DNA of 64,000 nucleotides, from the NCBI GenBank assembly GCA_002698995.1, contig PAAX01000019.1:1-64000 (forward strand), in the 5' to 3' direction. Below, one piece after another: positions 53,414 to 63,868 of the stretch. Each line of letters opens with the position of its first letter. Position 1 is the stretch's first letter. The notes below the pieces were generated by a model. It was not told the DNA's origin. It saw only the letters and a list, made by a program, of their open reading frames with translations, and made no database searches. The DNA comes from Ignavibacteriota bacterium (GTDB lineage: Bacteria; Bacteroidota; Ignavibacteria; Ignavibacteriales; Melioribacteraceae). The translations under genes were made by a program, and so were the position numbers.

Positions 53414-54727
53414 TTAGTTTGTAATTCTAATAAACTCTTCTGAAACATGGGATACTTTACCAGAAATTGAAGCATGAATATTTGCACCCATTTTTCCATC
53501 CTTTATTTCAGCAATTAGATCTCCTACATTTACCATATCTCCAATTTTAACAATAGATTCAGCCGAAGCACCAACGTGCTGCTTTAAATAAATTTTAACA
53601 GTTTTAGGATCAATTTCATCTTTTGTAAAAGGAGTTTTTCTTTCATATTTAAGAAGATCAAGTCTTTTCATCAATTGTTTGAGCGGAACTCTTCTTCCCT
53701 CTTTAATAGGATGTACTTTAACCGGTTTAGGCTGTTCGTATCTTTGTCCGGTTTTTCTTAATTCTTCTTTTCCCTGAACGCATGCTTCTCTTGGATATAA
53801 ATCTTCCGGACAAGCATACAAAGAACATAAGCCGCAAGCGCAACACAAATCTGCGTACTGGTTCCAGACAGCTTCACCGGTCTTAGTAAATCCCAATGAT
53901 CTCATAACTTTATGAGGTTGTACATCATAACCCAATAAATATCTAGGACAAAATTCGGTACAGTAACTGCATTGATCACAAGCAGATTTCCCTATTCTAT
54001 TCATATCCTTTATTTCTCTGTTCATTCTGGAAATGAGATAATGATCTTTCGGTAAAATAATTATTCCGGCAGTAGTTTTTGTTACAACTTCAGAAGTATC
54101 AAATGAAAGCTTGCCCATTAATATTCCGCTTACAAATATTCCATAATCAGAAGTAGTAGTTCCACCGGCAAATTCAATTATTTCCTTAAACGAAGTTCCA
54201 ATCGGTACAAAAAAACTTTTTGGTTCTTTTACCATTCCAGTTACACAAACAAATTTTTGTGTTACCGGTTTTCCAATACTTGCATTATGTACGTTATAAA
54301 AAGTTTCAACATTATTAACAAGGCATCCAACATCAAGAGGAATTCCATGAGGAGGAATTAATCTTTTTGTTCCGGCATATACCAACTCATATTCATCACC
54401 ACTTGGATAAAAATCACCAAGAATACACATATCGATGTTAGTTTCATCTGTAAATTTTTGAATAGCTTCTATTGCTAAATGATTTTTATCCTTTATTCCG
54501 AAAACACCTTTTTTTGCTTTAGTGTTATTCATCATTAACTGCATACCGTTAACAATTTCTTCAGGATAATTAACCATAATTTCATAATCTTTGTGAAGCA
54601 AAGGTTCACATTCTGCACCGTTAGCAAGAACAAATTCAACTTCGGATTTTGCTTTAATATGTGTTGGAAAACCTGCTCCACCGGCTCCAACAACTCCTGC
54701 TTTAAATATTTGATCTGCTAAACTCAT
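53414..54727 (-). CDS. pduS: PduS-like flavin/Fe-S electron transfer protein (RnfC family)
   Basis: A 437-residue protein. The N-terminal flavin-binding fold has GAGGAGFPTHIKA and NGAECEPLLHKDYE; a soluble-ligand-binding-beta-grasp part precedes two 4Fe-4S sites with eight cysteines (CDQCSYCTEFCP and CCACGLCSLYACP), then a barrel-sandwich region to the end. In 1,2-propanediol compartments PduS reduces cobalamin and passes electrons to PduT. Here the same pair occurs alone, so a general electron exit from a compartment is likely. It overlaps the phosphatase gene by 4 bases. Confidence 0.88.
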   Translation of the reverse strand: MSLADQIFKAGVVGAGGAGFPTHIKAKSEVEFVLANGAECEPLLHKDYEIMVNYPEEIVNGMQLMMNNTKAKKGVFGIKDKNHLAIEAIQKFTDETNIDMCILGDFYPSGDEYELVYAGTKRLIPPHGIPLDVGCLVNNVETFYNVHNASIGKPVTQKFVCVTGMVKEPKSFFVPIGTSFKEIIEFAGGTTTSDYGIFVSGILMGKLSFDTSEVVTKTTAGIIILPKDHYLISRMNREIKDMNRIGKSACDQCSYCTEFCPRYLLGYDVQPHKVMRSLGFTKTGEAVWNQYADLCCACGLCSLYACPEDLYPREACVQGKEELRKTGQRYEQPKPVKVHPIKEGRRVPLKQLMKRLDLLKYERKTPFTKDEIDPKTVKIYLKQHVGASAESIVKIGDMVNVGDLIAEIKDGKMGANIHASISGKVSHVSEEFIRITN

Positions 54728-55962
54728 TTATTATTCCTTTTAATGATAACCAAAGTTTTATCATCTTGATATTTTGGTCTTGATGTAGAAAATTGATTAA
54801 CATCATCTAAAATAGTTAGTGCAATTTCTTTTGGAGTTTTATGGAAATTATTTGAAATAACTTTTTCCAATCTCTCTTCCTCATAAAATTCAAATTTAGA
54901 ATTAGCAGCTTCAACAATTCCATCGGTATAGATTACCAATACATCACCGTTTTTAAAGTTTATACTGTCGGTTTCAAATCTTGAATTTGGAGCCGGTCCC
55001 AGTAATGGTCCGGTGGGATTTAATCTTGTAATCTTTTTTGTTTCGGAACTTATAAAAATCGGCGGATTATGACCTGCATTAGCATATAATGAAAGACCTT
55101 TTTTATCATCTGATAATTCACAATAAAAAAGTGATGTAAACTTATCATCAGCAAATATTTTATTAATTAATTGATTAGTCATTCTCATTAATGGAGATAT
55201 TTTTATTTGAAAATTAGCAGCCATTCTAACAGCACCAGAAATATACATAGCCTCAGCAGCAGCAGCTAATCCTTTAGATGCTGCATCACCAACTACTATT
55301 CCCAATCTATCTTCATCTTCACCTATTTTCAGATAGTCAAAAAAGTCTCCGCCAACTATTTCAGCCGGAATGGTCACACCAAATAAATCATAATTATGAA
55401 ATTCATATTCATGTTCCGGAATTATGCTTTTTAAAAGCTGTTTTGCTTTATCTAAATCTTCAATCAGATTTTTTCTTTGATCGTAAATTCTTCTTTCTTT
55501 CAATTTAGAAGTAAGAATTGTAGCAACAATATTCAAAGTGTATCTTAATTCATCATCTATATTACTACTGTTAACAGCTAATAAGTATTGATAAAAATAC
55601 TTCCCTTTTATTTTTATTTTTCTTCCAACACCAGAAGCAGAGTATTTAAATATTCCTTTACTGATCAGCACTTTATCAGTTTCATCAGCAAGAATAGTTC
55701 TTTCTTTACTTATTAGTTCAAATATCGGATAATCAGAAATTTTTAATGGGAATCCATTTTCAATTTTTTGAACATTACCATTCTGAAGCATTAATTTATA
55801 TGACATTTCATCTTCATCAAAACGCCATATTCTTGCTCCCGTAACATCAATTTGTTCGTTATCTACTAACTGATTTATAACTTCTTTAAAAAGGTCTTTG
55901 TCCGTTTCAAAATACTTTGACGTAACAGTTTCTATTGTGCGGTAAATTTTTTTCTGTTCCAT
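54724..55962 (-). CDS. GAF-PP2C (RsbU-type) serine phosphatase
   Basis: A 412-residue cytosolic protein. A GAF-like sensor fills about 1-165 (VTGARIWRFDEDEMSYKLML... YLLAVNSS); a coiled linker leads to a SpoIIE/PP2C domain from 190: VGGDFFDYLKIGEDEDRLGI, VVGDAASKGLAAA, YTDGIVEAAN and YQDDKTLVI, with metal-binding Asp residues. Such proteins dephosphorylate anti-sigma antagonists. It is translated before and overlaps the PduS-like gene, so it may regulate that module; that link is inferred. No anti-sigma or antagonist genes are adjacent. Confidence 0.87.
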   Translation of the reverse strand: MEQKKIYRTIETVTSKYFETDKDLFKEVINQLVDNEQIDVTGARIWRFDEDEMSYKLMLQNGNVQKIENGFPLKISDYPIFELISKERTILADETDKVLISKGIFKYSASGVGRKIKIKGKYFYQYLLAVNSSNIDDELRYTLNIVATILTSKLKERRIYDQRKNLIEDLDKAKQLLKSIIPEHEYEFHNYDLFGVTIPAEIVGGDFFDYLKIGEDEDRLGIVVGDAASKGLAAAAEAMYISGAVRMAANFQIKISPLMRMTNQLINKIFADDKFTSLFYCELSDDKKGLSLYANAGHNPPIFISSETKKITRLNPTGPLLGPAPNSRFETDSINFKNGDVLVIYTDGIVEAANSKFEFYEEERLEKVISNNFHKTPKEIALTILDDVNQFSTSRPKYQDDKTLVIIKRNNK

Positions 55963-56043
55963 AAAACCATATTATGTGATTTGAATTCCGAAATTTACAG
56001 AATTTAGAGTAAGGAAGGAATTTATTATTAGGCAGAATTAAAA

Positions 56044-57306
56044 TTAATGTATATAAAAATTCAGAACTTTTTTCACTGCCGATTCACAAACGGAGCAATA
56101 TACTTGATTAGCAAGTGTTCTCATTAAACAGTTCTGATAAGGTCTGTATATGCCTTTAGCTGCATATCCAGCTCCCTCAAATGCTCCAATTGTGTCTAAA
56201 TACTTTTTTGTAGTAGGAGTTGGAATTGGAGTGTTAACTGAAACTTGATTTCTCCATTTACTTTCAAATTCTACAAGAGTTGTTATATTTTCTTCCCATG
56301 GTTCATAATTTAAGTCATAATAATCGTTATATGTTTGTGTATCAACATATTCATCAGCCAACGCAGCTACACCATGACCAAGTTCATGGATAAATACTTT
56401 TTCATCGGAATGATTTCTTGTAATAAATGTAGAATAGAAATTATAAATTGCTCCCCCTCCATACTTGTTAGAGTTAATTAAAATAACTATTTGATCATAC
56501 GGTGCATTGGAAGCAACATTTTTTACTTGATGATAGTTATAAGTCATAAGATATCTTTCACTATCAAATGTGTAAAAAGTTGAATTAAGAATTGTATTTT
56601 TCCAAACAGAATCAGCCGGAATATCAGCACCATTATCTTTAGAAAATGAATTGATTCCCCATACGTTAATATTATTCTTTAGTGAAGCGTAGGGTTCATA
56701 CTTGAATAAATATTCTGTGTATTTTTTACAATCTTCGATAAATAATAATGAATCATTTTTAGTATAACCTTCAGGAATAAATACAAAATCGTAAGCATTA
56801 TTAATTGGAGCAGAATAATAAATTGTATCTATTTCATATTTATGATTAGATACCGGTTGAATAAAATAATTTTTCGGATCAATTGATAATTCAAATTTTT
56901 CAAGAAATTCATTTTTACTGTTTCTTACAAAAAACTTGACTATTACTTTCTGTTTGGGATATGGTATAGATATGGATTCTTCAAATGTTTTTGTAGTTAA
57001 TTTTGCTTCATCTGTTTTCTGCCATTCTAAAAATAGAGATGAATAATTTTTAGCAAATATCAAATTATCACTTAAGTCATATACCTCAACTCTATTGTAA
57101 CCATAATTTAGATCATCAATTAAATTAGTTTTTGAACCGGAGAAATATTTCTCTCTGAAATATTCTTTCAGAGAATAAATATCTTTTTCAAAATTGCCTG
57201 TTCTGTAATAATCTATTCTTAATGAACCGTTTGAAAAATAATCATCATAATTAATCTGTGAAATTAATGAAGACGATAAAAACAAAATCAGAAAAATATA
57301 TTTCAC
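56044..57306 (-). CDS. M64-family secreted metallopeptidase
   Basis: A 420-residue protein with a signal peptide ([17 protein letters not shown]) and a peptidase M64 core: [20 protein letters not shown] then ALADEYVD, with zinc ligands H307 and H311, E308 as base and the DEY at 318-320. [12 protein letters not shown] and [19 protein letters not shown] are typical M64 segments. Related to IgA peptidase-like proteins. It ends the clpC operon, coupled to pyrE by a 4-base overlap, which is an odd place for a secreted protease. Confidence 0.85.
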   Translation of the reverse strand: MKYIFLILFLSSSLISQINYDDYFSNGSLRIDYYRTGNFEKDIYSLKEYFREKYFSGSKTNLIDDLNYGYNRVEVYDLSDNLIFAKNYSSLFLEWQKTDEAKLTTKTFEESISIPYPKQKVIVKFFVRNSKNEFLEKFELSIDPKNYFIQPVSNHKYEIDTIYYSAPINNAYDFVFIPEGYTKNDSLLFIEDCKKYTEYLFKYEPYASLKNNINVWGINSFSKDNGADIPADSVWKNTILNSTFYTFDSERYLMTYNYHQVKNVASNAPYDQIVILINSNKYGGGAIYNFYSTFITRNHSDEKVFIHELGHGVAALADEYVDTQTYNDYYDLNYEPWEENITTLVEFESKWRNQVSVNTPIPTPTTKKYLDTIGAFEGAGYAAKGIYRPYQNCLMRTLANQVYCSVCESAVKKVLNFYIH

Positions 57307-57884
57307 TTTTTAAAATTCCTCGATCCTGGTTTTACTAATTCAATTTTTCCTTCATTGCATAATGGACAATTATCTTTTTCGTATGTAATCACTTCCAGAG
57401 CCAAAGTACTTATTTGATTTACTCCAAAATTAACTTTGCCGTTGCTTCTATCTACAATCATTCCAACACCAACAATATTAGAGTTGTTTTCTTTAACCAA
57501 ATCAATAACTTCAAAAACAGAACCACCGGTTGTAACTACATCTTCGCAAACAAGAATATTTTCATTAGGAGAAATAGTAAATCCTCTTCTTAAAGACATT
57601 TTACCGTCCTGTCTTTCAGCAAAAATAAATCTCTTGTTTAATTGTCTAGCAACTTCTTGTCCAACAACTATACCTCCAATAGCCGGAGAGATAACTGTAT
57701 CGATATATTCATTCTTAAAATGTCCGGCAATAATCTTACAAATTGCTTGAAGATGTTCTGGATACTGCAATACTTTTGCACATTGAAAATATTGATTGCT
57801 ATGTTTACCGGAAGTCAATAAAAAATGCCCTTCCAAAAGGGCATTTGTTTTTTTGAATATTTCTAAAATTTGTGAATGTTCCAT
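57303..57884 (-). CDS. pyrE: Orotate phosphoribosyltransferase
   Basis: A 193-residue enzyme of pyrimidine synthesis transferring PRPP to orotate. [20 protein letters not shown] is the N-terminal signature, [19 protein letters not shown] and [15 protein letters not shown] carry orotate-binding residues, and [20 protein letters not shown] is the PRPP loop. A perfect hairpin followed by a T run lies inside codons 11-21 (see 57823-57846). It follows phhB by 1 base. Confidence 0.95.
   Translation of the reverse strand: MEHSQILEIFKKTNALLEGHFLLTSGKHSNQYFQCAKVLQYPEHLQAICKIIAGHFKNEYIDTVISPAIGGIVVGQEVARQLNKRFIFAERQDGKMSLRRGFTISPNENILVCEDVVTTGGSVFEVIDLVKENNSNIVGVGMIVDRSNGKVNFGVNQISTLALEVITYEKDNCPLCNEGKIELVKPGSRNFKK
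57823..57846 (-). terminator. Intragenic terminator-like hairpin in pyrE
   Basis: On the minus strand AAATGCCC-TTTTGGAA-GGGCATTT is followed by a T-rich TTTATTG, the shape of a rho-independent terminator, within the start of the pyrE coding region. The bases encode the conserved NALLEGHF peptide, so it could be by codon choice. On the plus strand a run of seven T follows the same stem. Confidence 0.5.
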
Positions 57885-57885
57885 A

Positions 57886-58167
57886 TTATTTTATTTCATC
57901 AATTAATTTTGCAAGAGAGAAATCGTTTTCAGTAACTCCTCCTTTGCTGTGGGTTGATATATTAATTTTTACTTTATTCCAACTGTGAATTAAAATATCG
58001 GGATGATGATCTAATTTTTCAGCTTGTATACCAACTTTAACAACAAAAGAAAGTGCATCGGAAAAATCTTTCAATTCAAATTCCTTTTTGATTGAATTGC
58101 TTTCATAATCCCAATTGTTAATTCCATCTAATTTATTTTTAATATCATCATTACTAAGTAAACTCAT
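57886..58167 (-). CDS. phhB: Pterin-4a-carbinolamine dehydratase
   Basis: A 93-residue enzyme recycling tetrahydrobiopterin-type cofactors. The family signature [20 protein letters not shown] then [19 protein letters not shown] is complete with the His pair, and the N-terminal helix precedes it. Molybdopterin-linked roles are also known. It sits 12 bases after clpC and 1 base before pyrE; no aromatic amino acid hydroxylase is in the window. Confidence 0.92.
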   Translation of the reverse strand: MSLLSNDDIKNKLDGINNWDYESNSIKKEFELKDFSDALSFVVKVGIQAEKLDHHPDILIHSWNKVKINISTHSKGGVTENDFSLAKLIDEIK

Positions 58168-58179
58168 AAAATCCTTTCA

Positions 58180-60696
58180 CTAATTTTCTTGATTGTCTTC
58201 TTCATTTGTTACTTCTTCAGAAGAATCACTCTTTTTTGAATTATCCTCTTCCTTTGGAATAAAATATAATTCATCCTTTTGATTATTATGTTTTACCACA
58301 ATTACTTGTCCCTCTTTAACATGTCCAACTAAAAGTTCTTCAGCTAACGGATCTTCTAAATATTTCTGAATTGCTCTTTTTAATGGTCTTGCTCCAAATT
58401 TAGGATCAAATCCTTTATCGGCCAGAAATTCTTCTGCAGTTTCATCAAGTTCTAACTGCATATGATGTTCTTTCATGTTTTTGAGAAGTTCTTTTAATTC
58501 AATTTTGATGATCTGTTTTATATCATCTTTATCAAGATTTCTAAAGACAATTGTTTCATCAATTCTGTTAAGGAATTCAGGATTAAATAATTTTCTCATT
58601 GCATCTTCAACAGTGTTTTTAAGATTTGAATATCTATCAATTTCTTCATCACCGCTGAAACCAATACCGCCGGTAGCTTTAATATCTTTCGTACCAACGT
58701 TAGATGTCATAATAATTATTGTATTTTTGAAATCAACTTTTCTTCCTAAACTGTCGGTTAATTGACCGTCATCAAGCATTTGAAGAAGTATGTTAAAAAC
58801 ATCCGGATGAGCTTTTTCAATTTCATCAAAAAGAACTACCGAATAAGGTTTTCTTCTAACACGTTCTGTTAGTTGTCCGCCTTCTTCATAACCAACATAT
58901 CCCGGAGGTGCTCCAACCAATCTTGATACGGCAAATTTTTCCATGTATTCGCTCATATCAATTCTTATTAAAGCATCTTCTGAATCAAATAAATATTTAG
59001 CAAGAACTTTTGCTAATTCAGTTTTACCAACACCAGTAGGACCTAAGAAAATAAAACTTCCAATCGGTTTATTCGGATTCTTTAATCCGGCTCTTGTTCT
59101 TCTAATTGCTTTAGTAAGTTTAACAACAGCTTCATCTTGACCGACAATTTTACCTTTAAGAGCATCTTCCATTTTCATTAATTTTTCGGATTCAGCTTGA
59201 ACTACTCTTGTTACAGGAATTCCGGTCATCATGCTTACAACAGTTGCAATATCATCTTCGGTAACATCATACACTTGATCATTTATTTTCGCTTCCCATT
59301 CACGCTTAGCTACTTCAAGGTCTGATTGCAATCTTCTTTCTTGATCACGTAATCTTGCTGCTTCTTCGTAATCCTGCTGTTTAACGACTTTTATTTTCTG
59401 CTGTTTAATATCTTCAATCTGTTCTTCAAGCTTTAATACTTCATCGGAAACAGTAAAATTACCCATGTGCACTCTAGAACCGGCTTCATCAATTACATCA
59501 ATAGCTTTATCCGGCAGATATCTATCGGTAATATATCTATCACTCATTTTTACAGCGGTTTCGATTGCCTGCTTATCATATTTTACATGATGATGTTCTT
59601 CATACTTGAATTTAATTTTCTCAAGAATTTCAATTGTTTGATCGACACTTGGCGGATCAACCATTACTTTTTGAAATCTTCTATCTAATGCACCGTCAGT
59701 TTCAATATATTTTCGGTATTCATCTAAAGTTGTTGCACCAATACATTGTATATCGCCTCTGGCAAGTGCAGGTTTGAACATGTTTGAAGCATCAAGAGAT
59801 CCGGAAGCTCCGCCGGCACCTACAATTGTATGAAGCTCATCAATGAAAAGAATAACATCATCGGCTTTTTCTAGTTCATTCATTAATGCTTTCATTCGTT
59901 CTTCAAATTGACCGCGATATTTTGTTCCGGCAACCAAACCTGCTAAATCTAATGTTACAACTCTTTTATCTTGTAAAATTCTTGGTACTTTTCTCTGAAT
60001 AATTCTTAACGCTAAACCTTCTGCAATAGCAGTTTTACCAACTCCAGGTTCACCAATTAATACCGGATTATTTTTCTTCCTTCTTGAAAGTACTTGTGCA
60101 ACTCTTTCGATTTCCTTTTCTCTTCCTATAACAGGATCAAGTTTATCTTCAGTTGCTAATTTTGTTAAATCTCTTCCAAAATTATCAAGAACAGGAGTTT
60201 TAGTTCTTTCAACTTTTTTCTGCGGCTGTGGTTGAGTTCCTTCAACTTTTTGAGGATCTTTATTACTTAAGAGATTATTCAGCTCAGCTCTTGCACTATC
60301 GTAAGTAACATTAAACTGATGAAGAATTTGAGTTGCAATATTATCTTCATCTCTAAGTAAAGAGAGTAGAATATGTTCAGTTCCAATAACATTTGATTTA
60401 TAAATCTTTGATTCTATCTGAGTTATTTTAAGAACTTTTTCGGCTTGTTTAGTAAGAGGAATATTCCCAATAGTTAATGTACCGCCGGCAGTTCTTACTG
60501 TATCTTCAATCGCTTTTTTTAATTTTACTAAATCTACATCAAGATTTCTTAAAATCTTTACTGCTACACCTTGTCCTTCTCTAATAATTCCTAAAAGAAG
60601 ATGTTCGGTGCCAATATAGTCGTGTCCTAGTCTTAAGGCTTCTTCTCTGCTAAGTCTTATTACTTCCTGCACTCTTTCAGAAAAATTTCCATCCAT
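58180..60696 (-). CDS. clpC: ATP-dependent Clp protease ATPase ClpC
   Basis: An 838-residue Hsp100 unfoldase. Two Clp_N repeats (about 1-145: [52 protein letters not shown]), D1 with [15 protein letters not shown] (about 214), an M-domain/UVR-like [17 protein letters not shown] segment, D2 with [19 protein letters not shown] (about 551), and an acidic tail. The ClpP-binding loop is of the ClpC kind (IGFSGDEE). It leads the operon clpC-phhB-pyrE-M64; a consensus promoter is 60 bases upstream. Confidence 0.97.
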   Translation of the reverse strand: MDGNFSERVQEVIRLSREEALRLGHDYIGTEHLLLGIIREGQGVAVKILRNLDVDLVKLKKAIEDTVRTAGGTLTIGNIPLTKQAEKVLKITQIESKIYKSNVIGTEHILLSLLRDEDNIATQILHQFNVTYDSARAELNNLLSNKDPQKVEGTQPQPQKKVERTKTPVLDNFGRDLTKLATEDKLDPVIGREKEIERVAQVLSRRKKNNPVLIGEPGVGKTAIAEGLALRIIQRKVPRILQDKRVVTLDLAGLVAGTKYRGQFEERMKALMNELEKADDVILFIDELHTIVGAGGASGSLDASNMFKPALARGDIQCIGATTLDEYRKYIETDGALDRRFQKVMVDPPSVDQTIEILEKIKFKYEEHHHVKYDKQAIETAVKMSDRYITDRYLPDKAIDVIDEAGSRVHMGNFTVSDEVLKLEEQIEDIKQQKIKVVKQQDYEEAARLRDQERRLQSDLEVAKREWEAKINDQVYDVTEDDIATVVSMMTGIPVTRVVQAESEKLMKMEDALKGKIVGQDEAVVKLTKAIRRTRAGLKNPNKPIGSFIFLGPTGVGKTELAKVLAKYLFDSEDALIRIDMSEYMEKFAVSRLVGAPPGYVGYEEGGQLTERVRRKPYSVVLFDEIEKAHPDVFNILLQMLDDGQLTDSLGRKVDFKNTIIIMTSNVGTKDIKATGGIGFSGDEEIDRYSNLKNTVEDAMRKLFNPEFLNRIDETIVFRNLDKDDIKQIIKIELKELLKNMKEHHMQLELDETAEEFLADKGFDPKFGARPLKRAIQKYLEDPLAEELLVGHVKEGQVIVVKHNNQKDELYFIPKEEDNSKKSDSSEEVTNEEDNQEN

Positions 60697-60755
60697 AATA
60701 ATAATTCCTTGCTTTTATTCTCTTAAACAGCATAATCGCTTAAAAAGGTTTCAAT

Positions 60756-60786
60756 CAAATATAAAGATTGAGTAATGGTTTATCAA
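60756..60786 (-). promoter_or_regulatory. Bacteroidota-type promoter of clpC
   Basis: On the minus strand TTG (60784-60786), a 20-base spacer and TATATTTG (60756-60763) match the TTG-N20-TAnnTTTG consensus. The clpC ATG lies about 60 bases downstream. No CtsR or HrcA-type operator is visible. The rest of the 281-base gap to the FG-GAP gene (60787-60977) is AT-rich without notable features. Confidence 0.65.
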
Positions 60787-60977
60787 GAATTGACTGAAGC
60801 TAAATTTCTAAATTTGCAGTGTTTTCCTTCTAACAATCAAATTGATTACTTTTCTTCTTAATAAATACTTTTTTTTTACAGTTAAAAAGCAAATATGATC
60901 GTTTTATCTAACCACGGAAGTTATTAATAATATCAAAATTTAATTTCCTCTATCTATCATACACCAACAATACTGCA

Positions 60978-62570
60978 CTATCGTATAAGAATCATTTTTT
61001 TTGTTTGAATAAAATTTCCAGCAGTAATTTTATAAAAATAAACTCCACTTGATAGATTACTGGCATCAAATATTACAGAATAACTTCCCGCTGGTTTTTG
61101 TTCGTTAACCAAAGTTGCAACTTCAATTCCAAGAATGTCAAATACTTTTAATTTAACACCAACAACGTCATTGTGAGACGATGTTGAAGTTATTTCATTA
61201 GATTGGGATGCTGCTAAACTTGAAGACGAGTTCCTTGAAACAATTGCATTATATGGAATTGTGTATTTTATTGTTGTTGTTGGGTTAAACGGATTTGGAT
61301 AATTTTGGCAGAGTTCAAATGATGTAGGATTTATCTCTTCCTTGTTTACGCTTGTTATTGTTTTCGGGTAAATATACACTGCTCCTTTACGATTGTAGTT
61401 TGGGGCACCAATTGCCACATATTTTTCATTTACTGCTATTTCTTCTCCATAATAACTATATGTTACTAAATCTTCAGGATAATATATTTTTTCAGTTATT
61501 CTCCATTCTCCAAGATTATCTTTGATATATACAAATACTGCTCCTGTCGAAGAATCTGGTTCTAATACGCTAAAACCTGGGGCTCCTATATATAGTTTAT
61601 CTTCGTATCTTACTAATGCACTACCGAACCTGTCATTTGCTACTAAATTTTCTTGACGTAAAAATTGCTTTTTTTCCCACAAGTCATTTTTTCTTTCATA
61701 GATATACACACCCCCTCCTTCACTTTGATCTAAACCGTAGGATATTGTCCCGGGTTCTGATACAAATAATTCATTTTCATAAAGCAGTACTTTTGAACCA
61801 AACGCCCCATAATAATACATGTGATCTGATGAAAGTGTTCCTTCATACTCCCACATGCCTTCTTTTGTATAATTAAATGTATAAGCTATCCCTTCATCAA
61901 ATTCTCCTTTCTCAGGAGCTCCTATTATCAGATATTTTCCATTAAAATCTAATGAATATCCAAAATTTTCACGCTTTTCCGGTTCTATAGGAAGTAGCCT
62001 TTGCCTTTGTTTCCACGTTCCTTCAATCTTTTCAAAATAAAATGCAGATCCAACATCAATCATATTATAATTATCCATAAGTAAATCTGCTCCAGGGGCA
62101 CCAACAACCATCTTTTCATTTTCCTTTTTAAATACATGACCAAATGCCCCAGCATCTAAGGTATCTTCCGCATTTAATGTATCAACTTTTTGCCATGAAT
62201 TTTCTATGTTTTTATAATGATATACTAGTCCGCTATTATTCACAACTGGTGCTCCAACAGTTATTGTATCTGAATACCACTGAATTTCCCAACCAAATCC
62301 ATCATAAGTCGAGCCTGTATTTAAAAATTGGAATTCATTTATCCATTTATTACTCAAAGAATCAAATTTGTAAATAAGCGCAGTTCCTGATCGATGATAA
62401 CCACTAAAACCTAATGGAGCACTAATAAGAATTTTATCTCCGTTTAATCTTACTTTTTGCCCAAATAGTTCGCTATTATCTCTTAATTCAGAAATAATCT
62501 TATAATATGTCTGTCCGTTTAATAATGTTGAAAAGCTAATTATAATTAGAAATAAAATATCTTTTCTCAT
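60978..62570 (-). CDS. Secreted FG-GAP beta-propeller protein with T9SS sorting domain
   Basis: A 530-residue protein. After a signal peptide (LFLIIISFSTLLNG) about seven repeats of the FG-GAP type occur: FG-x(n)-VGAP motifs (ILISAPLGFSGYH, TVGAPVVNNSG, VVGAPGADLL, IIGAPEKGEF, YIGAPGFSVL, AIGAPNYNRKG). The end has YPNPFNPTTTIKYTIP, then a 30-residue insertion, then VKLKVFDILGIEVATLVNEQ, the Por/T9SS C-terminal domain. It should be exported and surface-attached or released. Ligand unknown. No promoter consensus seen upstream. Confidence 0.85.
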   Translation of the reverse strand: MRKDILFLIIISFSTLLNGQTYYKIISELRDNSELFGQKVRLNGDKILISAPLGFSGYHRSGTALIYKFDSLSNKWINEFQFLNTGSTYDGFGWEIQWYSDTITVGAPVVNNSGLVYHYKNIENSWQKVDTLNAEDTLDAGAFGHVFKKENEKMVVGAPGADLLMDNYNMIDVGSAFYFEKIEGTWKQRQRLLPIEPEKRENFGYSLDFNGKYLIIGAPEKGEFDEGIAYTFNYTKEGMWEYEGTLSSDHMYYYGAFGSKVLLYENELFVSEPGTISYGLDQSEGGGVYIYERKNDLWEKKQFLRQENLVANDRFGSALVRYEDKLYIGAPGFSVLEPDSSTGAVFVYIKDNLGEWRITEKIYYPEDLVTYSYYGEEIAVNEKYVAIGAPNYNRKGAVYIYPKTITSVNKEEINPTSFELCQNYPNPFNPTTTIKYTIPYNAIVSRNSSSSLAASQSNEITSTSSHNDVVGVKLKVFDILGIEVATLVNEQKPAGSYSVIFDASNLSSGVYFYKITAGNFIQTKKMILIR

Positions 62571-62811
62571 AATTATTTCACTAATAATAGTTTTTGGGTT
62601 TTTATCATTCTACTTTTAGAATAAATGAAGTAATGAATGAATGCGATAAGATTTTGTCACGATTATATCCTTATAAATATTATTAATAACACTATCAAAG
62701 ATTAATTATTAATATAAATAATGTTTTTTACAAAAAAACATTAAAATGTTTGTACTACAAAATCAAAACTCTGGTTCGGTAGTTATTTTTAATTAACTGT
62801 GTTCCATTTAT

Positions 62812-62841
62812 TTGTAATAATAAACCAAAAAGATTAATTTG
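62812..62841 (+). promoter_or_regulatory. Putative promoter of floA
   Basis: TTG (62812-62814), 20 bases, then TAATTTG (62835-62841), one base short of TAnnTTTG. The start ATG is 25 bases further. The surrounding 296-base gap (62571-62866) is AT-rich; it also has an 11-base-stem AT hairpin at 62719-62743 and little else. Confidence 0.35.
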
Positions 62842-62854
62842 AGTTGTTGATTAA

Positions 62855-62860
62855 AAGGAG
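62855..62860 (+). promoter_or_regulatory. Strong ribosome binding site of floA
   Basis: AAGGAG lies 6 bases before the ATG at 62867, the best Shine-Dalgarno in the window. Most genes here lack one, so this suggests strong translation of floA. Confidence 0.7.
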
Positions 62861-62866
62861 TTAAAA

Positions 62867-63868
62867 ATGGATGCATTAACCGGGTTTTCGGTTCTTATAA
62901 TTGTTGGTGTTGTAGTTTTATTATTTTTGTTTACTTATTTCATTCCAATTGGTTTATTTATAACAGCATATTTTTCCGGTGTAAAAGTAAAGATATTTAA
63001 AGATCTAGTTGGTATGAGACTTCGTAAAGTTCCACCTGTTATAATTATCAGAAGTCAAATTACAGCTACGAAAGCTGGATTAAATATTCCATTAGGTTTA
63101 TTAGAAGCCCATTATTTAGCAGGCGGAAATGTTATTAAAGTAGTAAATGCTTTAATCTCTGCAAATAAGGCTAATCTTGATCTATCATTCGAAAGAGCTA
63201 CAGCCATTGACCTTGCAGGAAGAGACGTTCTTGAAGCAGTAAAAATGTCAGTTCTTCCAAAAGTAATTGAAACACCATTAGTTGCTGCAGTTGCAAAGGA
63301 TGGTATCCAATTAAAAGCTACAGCAAGAATTACAGTAAGAGCAAACATCGAAAGATTAGTTGGTGGTGCTGGAGAAGCTACAATTCTTGCAAGAGTTGGT
63401 GAAGGTATTGTATCAACAATCGGTTCAAGCGGAACTCATAAACAAGTTCTCGAAAATCCAGATTCTATTTCAAAAGTTGTTTTATCTAAAGGATTGGATG
63501 CCGGTACTGCATTTGAAATTCTATCAATTGATATTGCTGATGTTGATGTAGGTACAAATATTGGTGCTATTTTACAAACCGATCAAGCAGAAGCAGATTT
63601 AAAAGTAGCTAGAGCCAAAGCTGAAGAAAGAAGAGCTGCTGCAGTTGCTTTAGAACAGGAAATGAAAGCGGAAGTTCAAAAAATGCGTGCTAAAGTTGTT
63701 GAAGCAGAAGCAGAAATTCCAAAAGCTATTGCTGGTGCATTTAATAGTGGTAATCTTGGAGTTATGGATTATTATAGATTAAAAAATATTGAATCCGATA
63801 CAAATATGAGAAACACTATAGCTGATCCGGGTGAAGAAAAACCAACAAAGGATCCTAATGGACAGTAA
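62867..63868 (+). CDS. floA: Flotillin-like protein FloA
   Basis: A 333-residue UPF0365/FloA scaffold of membrane microdomains. A hairpin membrane segment (residues 7-33, [18 protein letters not shown]) is followed by a PHB-like domain ([27 protein letters not shown]-like core, VEAARAGEA-type helix seen here as [20 protein letters not shown]). The C-terminal coiled coil has the repeated [19 protein letters not shown]. Length matches. It overlaps the next gene by 11 bases, the usual small-partner arrangement of the family. Confidence 0.94.
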   Translation: MDALTGFSVLIIVGVVVLLFLFTYFIPIGLFITAYFSGVKVKIFKDLVGMRLRKVPPVIIIRSQITATKAGLNIPLGLLEAHYLAGGNVIKVVNALISANKANLDLSFERATAIDLAGRDVLEAVKMSVLPKVIETPLVAAVAKDGIQLKATARITVRANIERLVGGAGEATILARVGEGIVSTIGSSGTHKQVLENPDSISKVVLSKGLDAGTAFEILSIDIADVDVGTNIGAILQTDQAEADLKVARAKAEERRAAAVALEQEMKAEVQKMRAKVVEAEAEIPKAIAGAFNSGNLGVMDYYRLKNIESDTNMRNTIADPGEEKPTKDPNGQ

